Part shown: piece by piece, positions 11,490-22,237 of the stretch | Position numbering within the stretch: position 1 is the stretch's first letter | Layout: each line of letters opens with the position of its first letter | Assembly (NCBI GenBank): GCA_043228905.1 | Contig: JBHGNT010000003.1 | Location: 10,044,001 to 10,108,000, forward strand | Direction: 5' to 3' | Source: Azolla caroliniana | Taxonomy: Eukaryota; Polypodiophyta | Length of the DNA: 64,000 nt | Program-made: the position numbers and the translations under genes | Notes under the pieces: model-generated | Database searches by the model: none | Told to the model about the DNA's origin: nothing | Seen by the model: only the letters and a program-made list of their open reading frames with translations

Positions 11490-11802
11490 GTGGTGAATGA
11501 GAGAAAATGACATGTATGACCTGGTTGAAAATCTTTCCCGGCAAAAAACCCTGAAAATCTCGTTTGAAAAATGAGAGAAAATGACAAGTTTCTCATTTTT
11601 ATACTATACACATTAGGTTGGACGACCAAGATAGTAGGTTGGGTGACCAAACTTGGCTACGAAGACACACGGTTGGGCGACCTAATTAAAATAGGTTGGG
11701 CGACCAAAATTGGCTAATAGGTTGGGCAACCACGTAACATTTGGTAGGTTGGGCATTCACATTACGAAGGTTGGGCGACCAAAATAGGTAGTTGGGAGAC
11801 CT
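11490..11802 (-). mobile_element. MULE-end-like element with GGTTGGGCGACC array
   Basis: From 11616 to 11802 there are eight copies of a 12-mer close to GGTTGGGCGACC, about 20-30 bp apart. Next to it (about 11530-11600) is ATCTCGTTTGAAAAATGAGAG preceded by a CCCGGCAAAA stretch. The same pair, iteron array plus CTCTCATTTTTTCAAACGAGA, in the opposite orientation, forms the left flank of the MULE at 20.9-21.3 kb. This therefore looks like a short MULE-derived end or non-autonomous relative with no coding sequence. I could not set exact termini. Confidence 0.55.
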
Positions 11803-11833
11803 CTGACAACTTCTTTTATCATGCGTTTTTTTT

Positions 11834-12145
11834 CTTCCAAATTGAACGGTGCAGATCGCATGCCCTCTACCAAGCGACCTGTACCATCTGTGGCCGGCGG
11901 CCGCGATTCCCTCGCAACCCCTATTTATGGTTTGGTAGCTAATAGACACGTCGATGTTATGTTATGGTATGTATGTATGTTATGTTATGTGTGTTTGTGT
12001 GTGTGATCGACCCATCATCAATCGACGTGTCTATTATGACACAAATCATAAAGAGGGTTGGTGAGGGAATCGTGGCCACAGACGGTGCAAGTTGCTCAAA
12101 GAAGCCGTGTGCAATCTGCACCGTCGAATTTCGATAAGGAAGAAG
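11834..12145. repeat. Long imperfect palindrome; arm also upstream of the MYB gene
   Basis: The arm 11834-11956 (with TCTGTGGCCGGCGGCCGCGATTCCC split across its middle and TAATAGACACGTCGAT at its inner end) recurs inverted at 12021-12145. Between them is a TTATG/TGTG-rich loop. A third copy of the arm sits at 25107-25232, directly upstream of the MYB gene, in the same orientation as the left arm and again followed by TTATG and TG repeats. The right arm is closer to the MYB-upstream copy (CCTTATCGAAAT, TTTATGATTTGTGTCATAATAGACAC) than the left arm is. Confidence 0.75.
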
Positions 12146-12179
12146 GCGTTGTCGTAGTGTAATTCGCACACTACGTGAA

Positions 12180-12440
12180 AAATTACATTTTTGGTCTCTC
12201 CGGATAGGACATGGAGTACCCAGTGAGAATCGGAAGGACGAACCGGTAAGGACCGAAACCAGTAAGGAGACCCGGCAAAAGATGGATGAAGAAGGCCGGT
12301 GAGAGTCGATGAGAAGTGGACGAAGAGGACCGGTAAGGATAACCGTATGGAATCAGATGAAGGCGGAATCGGCAAGGGGACCCAGTAAGAACCGGCAAGA
12401 GCCGGATAAAGAAGGCTGGTGAGAGTCTCTCACCGGATGA
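12180..12440. repeat. CCGGTAAGG-rich degenerate tandem repeat
   Basis: About two units of roughly 120 bp, each with several CCGGTAAGG, CCGGCAA or CCAGTAAGG words. The phrase GAAGAAGGCCGGTGAGAGTC near 12285-12310 recurs as AAAGAAGGCTGGTGAGAGTC near 12407-12426. It is much richer in GC than its flanks. No protein resemblance seen on either strand. Confidence 0.6.
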
Positions 12441-12479
12441 AGAGATAAATTTGTAAATAGAAGAAAATATAAAAATATA

Positions 12480-12560
12480 TATTGCATGCATAGGGCAAGA
12501 TTCAAACCTTGCACCTCCATGTTAATAATATTAATCCTTACCACTATACTAACATATTAT
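12480..12560 (-). mobile_element. tRNA-derived SINE head
   Basis: On the minus strand, reading from 12560, TTAGTATAGTGGTAAGGA matches the RNA polymerase III A box (TRGYNNARNGG, all fixed positions). About 43 nt after the A-box start comes GGTTTGAATCTTGCC, close to the B box. The stem flanking the B box (GGTGCAAGG...CTTGCCC) pairs like a T arm. There is no anticodon arm, so this is a SINE-type tRNA-like promoter, not a tRNA gene. The tail and 3' end of the SINE are not delimited. Confidence 0.6.
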
Positions 12561-13053
12561 GAATTTTAAAGTTATATTAAACTTTATCCCATGTAAATAT
12601 TCTAGATATGCATGGTACAAAAAGTTCTTCATGCATACACACTCGAGTTAAAAGAGAAGATGGGATAGAAAGCTAATCATGCACATGTAGTGTGCATAAA
12701 AACTAAAGTTAGGGGTGAACGCATGCGAGTGGAAACAATTAGCTATGTCCTTGACATAGCTAATTAGCTATGCAAAAAGCTACCATTGATAAATAGTCAT
12801 TTTAGTAAAAAGCCATCATTAACAAATTAACTATGCAAAAAACTACCATTGAAAATACTAGAGTGTTTTAATTACATATGTAAATGAGTGCCATAAATGT
12901 GCAACATAAATTGATATGTGCACCATAAATTATATATCGAATTCCTAGGTCCATTATGCATGATCTTTTGCCACATCACGTAGGCCATCTCTAGTTGAGT
13001 ATTGTGGGTTAGTTGCTACCACTGTTGCTAAACCCTATCGAGTCCACCTGCCG

Positions 13054-13330
13054 CCACTCTACACTCAAGGGCCACTACTGTGCGTTCCAAGCATCATCGG
13101 TAACTGTTCAATCTGACGGGGTTCTCTTCTCTGTGCCACTCTACACTCAGGGGCCACTACTGTGCGTTCCAAGCATCATCGGTAACCGTTCAATCTGACG
13201 GGGTTCTCTTCTCTGTGCTACTCTACACTCAAGGGCCGCTACTGTGCGTTCCAAACAGCATCGGTAACTATTCAATCTGACGGGGTTCTCTTCTCTGTGC
13301 CACTCTACACTCAGGGGTCGCTACTATGAA
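13054..13330 (+). repeat. 82-bp minisatellite, block 1
   Basis: Three full and one partial unit starting near 13054, 13136, 13218 and 13300, each beginning CCACTCTACACTCA and containing TGCGTTCCAA and AATCTGACGGGGTTCTCTTC. All contain the TCGGTAACTG/TCGGTAACTA variant, which sets the 82-bp period. Confidence 0.9.
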
Positions 13331-14080
13331 GGTCGTGTATTGCTGCCACTTTTCGACCCGATGGCGTTAACAACTCCATTGCCGCCATTCTACTCTCAGG
13401 TGCCTTCTCTGTGCATTTCAAGCATCATCGGTAACTGTTCAATCTGACGGGGTTCTCTCCTCCATTGCCATCATTCTACACTCAGTTGCCGCTATTGTCC
13501 AGTCCTGGATTGCTTCCACATTTCAATTTGACGGAGTTCACTCATCCAACGACAACATTCTACACTCAGTTGTCGCCATTGGTCGGTCCTAGATCGCCTC
13601 CTCAACTGTTCGATCCAACAGAGTGAACTCCTCTACTGTTCGGTCTTGGATTGCAATAACTTTTCTGTCTATTGATTATCTTATGTATTGTTGTGTCTAA
13701 TCTTATGCAATAACTTTTCTGTCTATAGGTGAAAGCATGAGAGTGGAAACAATTAGCTATGTCCTTGACATAGCTAATTAACTATGCTAAAAGCTACCAT
13801 TGATAAATAGTCATTTTAGTAAAAAGTCATCATTAATAAATTAACTATGCAAAAAACTACCATTGAAACTACTAGAGTGTTTTAATTACATATGTAAATG
13901 AGTGCCATAAATGTGCAACATAAATTGATATGTGCACCATAAATGTGTACCATAAATTATATATCGAATTCCTAGGTCCATTATGCATGATCCTTTGCCA
14001 CATCACGTAGATCATCTCTAGTTGAGTATTGTGGGTTAGTTGCTACCACTGTTGCTAAACCCTATCGAGTCCACCTGCAA

Positions 14081-14640
14081 CCACTCTACACTCAGGGGCC
14101 GCTACTATGCGTTCCAAGCATCATCAAAGAGCTGCTCAATCTGACGGGGTTCTCTTCTCTGTGACACTCTACACTCAGGGGCCGCTACTGTGCATTCCAA
14201 GCATCATCAAAGAGCTATTCAATCTGACGGGGTTCTCTTCTCTAGGCCACTCTACACTCAGGGGTCGCTACTGTGCGTTCCAAGAATCATCAAAGAGCTG
14301 TTCAATCTGACGGGGTTCTCTTCTCTGTGCCACTCTACAATCAGGGGTCACTACTATGCGTTCCAAGAATCATCAAAGAGTTGTTCAATCTGACAGGGTT
14401 CTCTTCTTTGTGCCACTCCACACTCAGGGGCCGCTACTGTGCGTTCCAAGCATCATCGGTAACTGTTCAATCTGATGGGGTTCTCTTCTCTGTGCCACTC
14501 TACACTCAGGGGCCGCTATTGTGCGTTCCAAGCATCATCAAAGAGTTGTTCAATCTGACGGGGTTCACTTCTCTGTGCCACTCTACTCTCAGGTGCCTTC
14601 TCTGTGCGTTCCAAGCATCATCGGTAACTGTTCAATCTGA
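14081..14640 (+). repeat. 82/83-bp minisatellite, block 2
   Basis: About seven units starting near 14081, 14164, 14247, 14330, 14413, 14495 and 14578. Most carry the TCAAAGAGCTG variant (83 bp); one carries TCGGTAACTG (82 bp). Because 83 is not a multiple of three, a repeat-driven open frame runs through this block in shifting frames; it is not a credible gene. Confidence 0.9.
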
Positions 14641-15779
14641 CGGGATTCTCTCCTCCATTGTCATCATTCTACACTCAGTTGCCACTACTGTCCAGTCCTG
14701 GATTGCTTCCACATTTCGATTTGACGAAGTTCACTCATCCAACGGCAACATTCTACACTCAGTTGTCGCCATTGGTCGGTCCTGGATCGCCTCCTCAACT
14801 ATTCGATCCAACGGAGTGAACTCCTCTATTGTTCGGTCTTGGATTGCAATAACTTTTTTGTCTATTGATTATCTTGTGTATTGTTGTGTCTAATCTTGTG
14901 TATTGTGGAATATTTTTGTGTATTGTTGTTGCCCATAGCCATCTTAAATACTTGTTTTTTTTCTGGAAATTTAGGGTTTTAATATGTCCAGCCAAATGGA
15001 AGGGGAAGAAGGGTGTTTAGAATTACCCCTCAATGATCATAAGGATAGGGATGATGCTATCAGGACACAACAAGCCATACGAAACTATTGGGCAGAAAAA
15101 AAAGGAAACATCGTCAATTGTTGAAGGATACGAAAGCCACACTCAGTAAAGGTAAGGATAGTTTAGCTGAGAATGTAAGTAATGCGACTACCATCATAGA
15201 GAGAAAGGTTGTAGACTATTTCAATGTTCAAACCAAGCACATCAGCAATGAAGAAAATAAGGTAGTACTTTATGGAATATGTAATGATCCATCGATAAAG
15301 GACTTAGTTGATTGTGATCGTCTTAATGCAAACATATCATTTATTTTAGTAAATAATCTTCGTAATAGTTTCGTATCCATGAGCAGGTCAGAAGATGATC
15401 TTGTCTTAAAAAGGTCTAGTCTAATGATGTTACTTAATAGTGATGTTGACGGTATAAACATCAGTGAGCTATCTAAGGTAATTGGTGTTAGTAGAAAAAC
15501 AGTGTACAATACAATGAACCGTATAATTTCCTCGGGTGAAGGAACTAGTCTACTAAAGCTAACTACAAGATGTAAGCCAATGACACCCATAACATTTGAA
15601 ATCAAGGATGTAATCACAATGTTTTGGACTAATGAGAGTAGGGTTTCACCCAATAAAAAGGATTTATGCAGGAAACGTGTTGGAAGAAATCAATACAAGG
15701 AGCATCCCATTCATCTTCTTGATGTACCTAAGGTATTTACATTTATCTCAACATTTGTTTTGACTCTACACGGAAAGTT

Positions 15780-15990
15780 AATTAGCTCAGTTAGCAGAAA
15801 AGCTAATTAGCTTATCAGTTACATTTACCTCAGTTAGCTACTAGGATAGCTACTACATAGGTAACTGGCTACTCTCAATAGCTACTACCATGATAGCTAA
15901 TTAGCTATTCTGATTAGCTAATTTAGTTACTACCAGATAATTAGCTACCAAAATAGCTAACTAGCTATTCTCACGATACACATGTTGTTG
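15780..15990. repeat. TAGCTA-rich intron segment
   Basis: About a dozen AGCT tetramers in roughly 200 bp, in words such as TTAGCTAC, ATAGCTAATTAGCTA and AACTAGCTATT. It lies in the intron of the transposase-like gene (15733-16006). The same vocabulary (CATAGCTAATTAGCTATG) appears in the hairpins of the ~1 kb units upstream. Confidence 0.75.
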
Positions 15991-16959
15991 CATTTACCAT
16001 GTACAGATGGGTTTTCTAAAGGACTCTGTTAATCTACTACGTCACCATAGTGCATCCCTAACTAATACAGTTTGCACATGTGGGTGCCCAATCTGTCGAT
16101 CAAGCCCGCAAGAGGAGTGTAAATCATTTGAGCACGTTATCTCTTCTATGAGTTATTTATTAGATTCAATATTGTGTCCGAGAGAAACTGACGTTATCTT
16201 CCATAGTCATAAATGTGTCATGGGTTTATGTCAAGATTGTGGCCCTACTAGATTTAGGTGGTGTCCAAATGAATTGAGTAGTGAAATATTGATCTCTGTG
16301 GAGTTATTTGAGTCAGTGAACACCAATTTCGAAGGAAAGGTGTGTAAAAGAAAGGATCTAGTTCGGATGATGCTTAAACCAAGGGATTTGGTGTCTCTGT
16401 TTGTAGTATCTCTAGGAAAGTTCATTAAACACAACTTCATTTATTCATGGCAGGCCCATCAGTTTAAGACTTGCATATCTGATTTCCCAAATGATGTAGT
16501 AGTCTCAGTTGTAGATTTCGCAGAGAATTATACTTTCAAGCTGCAGAATGAAATTCAATCTATGCATTGGTGTTCAGTTTAGGTAACCATTTTTGTGAAC
16601 ATAACATATTTTCGAGTTTCAGGTGATGTTAAAAAAGTAATTCATTTCTTTATTTCCAATGATAAGAAGCATGATACCTTGTTCGTCCCACACTGTTTTA
16701 AGTTACATTGGCAGTGGTTATTAGCTCAACGTTTGGAGCTTACTCAACATTGGGTCTGGTCTGACGGAGTTGCGTCACAATTCAAGGCTCGACGTCCATT
16801 TTATTTTGTGGGGAGGTATCCTGCTATAACAGGTTTGGAGATGAGATGGAATTTTTTTAGGTCTGGCCATGGTAAATGTTACAGGCATGACCATATAATA
16901 TCCCGTGGTAAGAATTTACCGTAGTATTCTATACACGTGGATAAGTGTGAGGGTTAAAC

Positions 16960-17142
16960 GAAAGAGAAAGAAGGGTGCCGATCCACCCGACCACCCCCGA
17001 GCGAAGGGATCGAGACGGACTCGAGCCTCGATCGGCGTCCCATACCACCGTCGTGGCGTCGAGTCGTACCTGGTGCTGGCGCGCTCGCTACAAGTGTTGA
17101 CCCACCACACGAGCAGAGTCTCGATGCAGTCAAAAGACGATC
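16960..17142 (-). repeat. Inverted LTR fragment inside chromovirus copy 1
   Basis: This piece matches the middle of the family LTR in the opposite orientation to the element (AAGAAGGGTGCCGATCCACC to GAGTCTCGATGCAGTCAAAA). It abuts forward LTR on the left and RT coding sequence on the right, replacing about 3.9 kb of the element. Confidence 0.85.
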
Positions 17143-17145
17143 TAG

Positions 17146-19525
17146 TTTTCAACAAGAAATGAATGACATTTTCCGAGAACAACTTGGAAAATTTGTCGTT
17201 ATTTTCTTGGATGATATTTTAGTTTATAGCCGTACATTACAAGAACATGCTAGACATGTCTGCTTTGTTTTACAAACATTGCGTGACAAACAGTTTTATG
17301 CGAAGATCTCAAAATGTGAGTTCTTCAAGAAATCAATTACTTATCTAGGACATCTCATAACCGAACGAGGAGTTGAAATTGATCCTTCTCGCATTGAGAA
17401 AATCAAGCTTTGGCCCACTCTTCAGAATATTCGAGAAGTTCGATCATTCCTTGGTTTTGTGGGGTTTTTGCGAAAGTCTCTTTGTAATTACTCCCAATTG
17501 ACGACGCCATTTACTGATCTTTTAAAAGGTCAAACGCGTAAGTCTACAACACCTATTGTGTGGAATGCTACACTAGACCTTGCCTTTAGGGAACTCAAGG
17601 ACCTGGTTTGCAAGGCTCCTTCACTTCTTTTACCTGATCCTTCAAAACCTTTTGAGGTTGAAACCGATGCAAGCGATTATGCTATAGGTGTTGTCTTGTA
17701 TCAAGATGGTAAACCAATAGCATTTGAGAGTAAGAAACTTGATTCTGCTCAATGTCGGTATACTGTTCAAGAAAAGGAATTATTTGCAGTTATACATGCG
17801 CTCAAAACATGGCGCCATTATCTTTATGGAAATCACTTTGTGGTAACTACGGACCACGAGTCCTTGAAATATTTTTGTGACCAACAAGACCTGAAAGGTC
17901 GTAAGGCACGATGGGCTGATCTCATCCAGGACTTTGATTTTTCCATACAATATTGTAAAGGTTCCATGAACACTGTCGCTGATGCACTAAGTCGCATCCG
18001 TGAAGTTAACATGCTTAGCTTCACTGAAATATCATCAGATCTTTATGATCACCTTCGAGGAAAGTATCCTGATGACAGTTATTTCGCAAAATACTGGGCA
18101 AGAGTTGAGTCTGGAACAGACACCACCACATCCTCGAAGGAATACTTCCACATTGCTAACGGTTTGCTCTACCGTAATGGGAAGGTTTGTGTTCTAGATT
18201 TACCCGAGGTCAAAAAGAGGATTCTTTTTTAATGCCATGATGCACCCTCCGCAGGGCACCCTGGAATACATCGTACACTCGTTCTTATCTCCACTCAATT
18301 TTATTGGCCTAAGATGCGTCCTGACATACATAGCTATGTGACTAAATGTCACCAGTGTCAGGTTAACAAAGCCGAGCGACTTAAAGCCGCAGGACTTTTA
18401 CATCCCTTGGACATTCCCAATAATAAGTGGGAAAGTATATCCATGGATTTTATTGTTAGCCTTCCTCGCACCCAAAAAGGTCATGATGCCATCTGGGTTG
18501 TCGTTGATCGACTAACTAAAATGGCCAGATTTATTGCTACTAAAACCACGGTAACAGCTCCTGAATTGGCTTACCAATTCGTTGACGAATTGTTTCGTTT
18601 TTATGGGTTACCGATGGATATCGTGAGTGATCGAGATCCAAAGTTTACTAGTGACTTCTGGACACAAGTCTTTAAGAAGTTAGAAACTACGTTGAGCATG
18701 AGCTCCACGGATCATCCTCAATCCGATGGACAGACAGAACGAGTAAATCAAATTATTGAGGACATGCTTCGAGCATACGTTGGTGCAAAACCAACAAAAT
18801 GGGAACGTTATCTCCCAATTTTGGAGTTTGCTTATAACAGCTCCAAGCATACGTCGACGGGATATAGTCCTTTTATGTTGATGTATGGTTTTCAGCCACG
18901 AGCCCCGATTGATGTTACTATACATCATGATGAGTTGCGAAGTACGCAAAACTTTCTTCGGGATATGCAAGATATGTTGCATATTGCACGAGATAATATA
19001 AAAACAGCTCAAGATAGAGCGCGTTTTTATGCCGATCATCATAGGCAACCTCGTGTATTCAACCCTGGACAGAAGGTATTTTTACGTGTACCTCACAATT
19101 CTAAGACATTGTCTACGGGTAAGTGCGCTAAGTTAGCCCCACGGTTTTGTGGACCTTTTACAGTCCTCAAACGAATTGGGTCATCAGCCTATCGTCTCGC
19201 TCTTCCCGATGGTGTCGGAATTCATCCAGTCTTTCATGTGAGTCGTCTAAAAGAACTTCTAGGTTCTGGCGACAATACAGTTACGACTGAAACTTTGGTT
19301 ACTTCTAAAGAATTATCTTCTAAACCACATGTACCAGAAAGAATTCTCGATGTTAAAACAAAAAAATTACGTACTAAAGAAATCCGAGAATTCAAAATAA
19401 AATGGATGGATAAATCAATAAAAGATGCCACATGGGAACGCGAAAATACTCTTAGAACTAACTTCCCTAACTTTCCATTGCAAGAGTGCAATGTTTTAAA
19501 GAGGGGGAGTATGTTACGGGCATGA
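17146..19525 (+). pseudogene. Chromovirus copy 1 pol (RT part, RNase H, integrase, chromodomain)
   Basis: Begins inside RT at [11 protein letters not shown] and includes [12 protein letters not shown]. RNase H follows (VETDASDYAIG; VADALSRI). A stop at about 18230-18232 (GAA to TAA) precedes the integrase zinc finger (HPGIH...CHQCQ). The integrase core holds SMDFIVSLP, IVSDRDPKFTS and HPQSDGQTERVN, giving the D,D,E residues. The C-terminus, GVGIHPVFHVSRLKELL then VPERILDVKTKKLR and DATWERENTL, is a chromodomain, which targets integration to particular chromatin in this clade. Without gag, protease and the RT N-terminus it is not functional. Confidence 0.88.
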
Positions 19526-19966
19526 CCATATAATATCCCGTGGTAAGAATTTACCGTAGTATTCTATACACGTGGATAAGTGTGAGGGTTAAATGAGAGT
19601 GTAAAGAAGGGGAGGATTACTTTTAATCCTCGGGATTGAGACAACCCATTAGGTCAAGTGTGAACTTGCCTGGGGGCCTTGGGTTTCGCTATAAATAAGA
19701 GGCCTAGCTACCCTCATTTGATCATCTTTTGACTACATCGAGACTCTGCTCGTGTGGTGGGTCAACTCTTGTAGCGAGCGCGCCAGCACCAGGTACGACT
19801 CGACGCCACGGCGGTGGTATGGGACGCCGATCGAGGCTCGAGTCCGTCTCGATCCCTTCGCTCGGGGGTGGTCGGGTGGATCGGCACCCTTCTTTCTCTT
19901 TCTCCTTTCTATCTTTCATTTCTTTATCCTTATCTTAAGCTTACTTTAGTACCTAGATCTATAATA
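19512..19966 (+). repeat. 3' LTR of chromovirus copy 1
   Basis: A 455-bp LTR starting TGTTACGGGCATGACC and ending TCTATAATA. A TATAAATA promoter-like motif lies at 19690-19697. The polypurine tract AAAGAGGGGGAGTA directly precedes it. Confidence 0.92.
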
Positions 19967-20910
19967 GTAAAGGTGAACATGATGGTGCAGGGGCTGTTAT
20001 AAAGTGGGCACTTACCCATGAACAACTAAAGACAGATGGTCTGCACATGAATTGTGCATCACATGTAGTTGAATTTTTAAGAACAAATATGTCAACGAGT
20101 GCAACAGGTGTTTATTCCTCGCAAGTTCGAATGTGAATTTTGGGAAGTGAAGATAGCTGAAGTAAATAGGGAGAAGACCTGGGAGTGCCAAGGAATTCTC
20201 GAATTGCGATCTCTGCATGTTGTTCGCGGTTATTCCAGGTTGGATGGTCATTGTATTGCGGTTAGAGAATTGACTTGTTTTTGCTTCCATTGTGTGCAGG
20301 GAAATTGGAGATATTGTCTAAACAAAGCATACATTCAGAATTGGGAGTATCACACTCTGAATGATAAGGAAGCAGTTGATGGAGAAACATAGCAGAATGC
20401 TGACTTCACATATGAGGGACTTGGAGATACTTTGAGTGATGTCCTGAACGTTGGGGATAACTTCACTGTAAATGTTGAAGAAGGCAATTCAGAGGGTGCT
20501 GATTTCTATATATTGAAGTGCACGGTTAGTAAACAGTGTGCAAGGTTGAATATTGTAGATGCATGATGTTTGCATGTGATAAACTTAGACTCTTCCAACA
20601 CTATATAAGGAAGAGAGAAAGATGTATAGTGGTTGTTGATTATTTTTACAAGGGTTGATTAATATAATATATTCGTGGGATTCACGAATTTGCTAACTTT
20701 TTTTTTTTCTTAATCTATGTACTCACTAATATACTATACTCGTGGGATTCACGAGTTTTTCATATCTTTCTTTCTTACAACATATTTTATATTCTTCATT
20801 GCCTTAGAATTTTCTTTTCTCCTAGTCCAAAACCTCAGTGGTTCCCACCTAACTCACGCAAACGATCCGGCGTCGAAAGGCACGACAACGTGAAAAATAA
20901 AGTTGTGCAA

Positions 20911-21210
20911 AGGTCGCCCAACCGAAATATATTTTTATAAGGGTCGCCCAACCAACTCAATAAAAGATGCAGGTCACCCAACCATTTATTTTTAAAACGA
21001 TTAGGTGACCAGTTTAAGCAGGTTGCCCAACTGCTTTAGGGTTTATATTGAGTTGGTCACCCAACCAACTGAATAAAAGATGCAGGTCGCCCAACCGTTT
21101 ATTTTTAAAGCGGTTGGGTGACCAGTTTAAGCAAGTTGCCCAACTGCTTTAGAGTTTATATTGAGTTGGTCACCCAACCAACTCAATAAAAGATGCAGGT
21201 CACCCAACCG
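20911..21210 (-). repeat. Left iteron array of the MULE
   Basis: Eleven 12-mers close to GGTCGCCCAACC, two of them in the forward sense, embedded in a ~110-120 bp repeat (ACTCAATAAAAGATGCAGGT recurs three times). A further copy lies at 21382-21395. Confidence 0.85.
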
Positions 21211-22237
21211 ATGACTATAAAAGCCTGAAACCTGTCATTATCTCTCATTTTTTCAAACGAGATTGACATGTTTCTTTTGCCGAGAAAGAGTTGGGCGCCA
21301 GGTGGCCTGCAATCACTTTTTTTGTTTTTTTTTACATGTGGTAGGAATAGTTGAGGGATTACAATGATAAGTAGGTTGAGTTGGTCACCCAACCAACTCA
21401 ATAACAGATGCAACTCAATAAAAGTTTATTCAATCATCTCTCTTTTTCATGTTTGTTTTTACAATAATCTCTCTCTTCTTAGCAGAAATATCTCTCTTTT
21501 TTTCATGTACTTCCGCAGCAAATTTTGCAATGTTCATAAATCTCTAATGTATTTCTTTATAAATCTCTAATTTGTTTTTGTTTATGTATTACTTTGTACA
21601 CAATCTCAAGCATTCTGTATTAGAATATTGAGAGGATTCCAAGAAAAATAGGGATATTAACAATCTCTCCGTTCTTCACATTATTTATGTAATAATATTT
21701 CTCGTCTTTCCATAATAATCTTTCTTTTCCATGTATGCGTTTTATGCACAATTCAATGGTTTTTCATCATGTCGAGCTACAATATCCATCATCCCTAATG
21801 TGGGCTATGATGATGATTTTTGCTTGTTTTTTGGGATTCAGTTTGCATTGCTAGAAACTTAGGTTATAGTTGAAATTATAGAAAAATACTAGCCATTTTT
21901 GGGGGGATTTTGGGTTTCATTCGACATTGTTACAACTTAGACAAATGTTGAAATTCGAATTAATGTAAAACTATTCATCTTTAGGGACTAGGGCCTCATC
22001 CTACATAAACTTAATCATGTAAAAAGTACTCATTTTATAGGACATTGGGATTTGAGTCTCATTTCTGCTTAATCTAATTATTGCAACATGATAAGTAGGA
22101 TATAACATATGGGGAGATTTGGAAGTGAGGGATTAGGGTTTCGGGTTTAGGGTTTAATGATTTGCTTACTTAAACTTAATATTGTGTGTGTTTGAGTATT
22201 AAATTCAAAAAATGTTTGATTACTTGAATGGTGGTAG

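Larger units (their letters stand above)
12714..14895 (+). repeat. Tandem duplication of a ~1 kb unit
   Basis: Unit 1 (12714-13727) and unit 2 (13728-14895) begin alike (GGTGAA, then GTGGAAACAATTAGCTATG) and share the same order: a 13-bp hairpin (12737-12749 with 12753-12765 in unit 1), AT-rich sequence with AACTACCATTGAAA, a minisatellite, then TTGCCGC/TTGTCGC-rich sequence ending in TTGGATTGCAATAACTTTT. They differ mainly in the number of minisatellite copies. The transposase-like pseudogene starts about 90 bp beyond unit 2. Confidence 0.85.
16877..19966 (+). mobile_element. Chromovirus copy 1 (Gypsy-A family), rearranged
   Basis: Bounded by the 5-bp duplication GTAAA (16872-16876 and 19967-19971), inserted exactly in the HGK|GEHDG codons of the transposase-like gene. 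Left end TGTTACAGGCATGACC is an LTR start; right end TCTATAATA an LTR end. Inside: 83 bp of forward LTR (16877-16959), an inverted LTR piece (16960-17142), pol from the middle of RT to the chromodomain (17146-19525), polypurine tract 19498-19511 and a full 3' LTR (19512-19966). Gag, protease and the first half of RT are absent. The shared target duplication shows a normal insertion that was rearranged afterwards. Confidence 0.9.
14983..20566 (+). pseudogene. Unclassified transposase-like gene, split by a chromovirus
   Basis: Probable start ATG at 14983 (MSSQMEGEEG). Exon 1 runs to 15732, exon 2 starts at 16007 with consistent phase. Motifs in order: a helix-turn-helix-like ISELSKVIGVSRKTVYN; a Cys cluster CTCGCPIC; then an RNase-H-fold-like series with VVDFAENYTF and EIQSMHW, VWSDGVASQFKARRPFYF, and NFFRSGHGK joined after the insertion to GEHDGAGAVIK; then VRELTCFC and a C-terminal segment VGDNFTVNVEEGN up to TGA at 20564-20566. 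Conserved acidic residues suggest a D-D-D catalytic set (inference). Defects: an A8 run at about 15095 that shifts frame, TAG at 16580-16582 and 20390-20392 (both likely from CAG), a shift near 20130, and the inserted chromovirus at 16877-19966. I do not know the superfamily name; similar uncharacterised proteins exist in other eukaryotes. Confidence 0.65.

Noticed and set aside
13054-14640. CRISPR-like spaced repeats
   Set aside because: Units are directly adjacent with no unique spacers, and the organism is a plant.
14273-14893. A 206-codon open frame
   Set aside because: It is produced by the 82/83-bp minisatellite, with the same peptide phrases repeating in shifting frames; no start context or homology.
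16583-16622. A 40-nt intron between a GTAACC donor and TTTCAG acceptor
   Set aside because: Too short for a plant intron, and the reading frame continues straight through with sensible residues; a CAG to TAG nonsense change explains the stop better.
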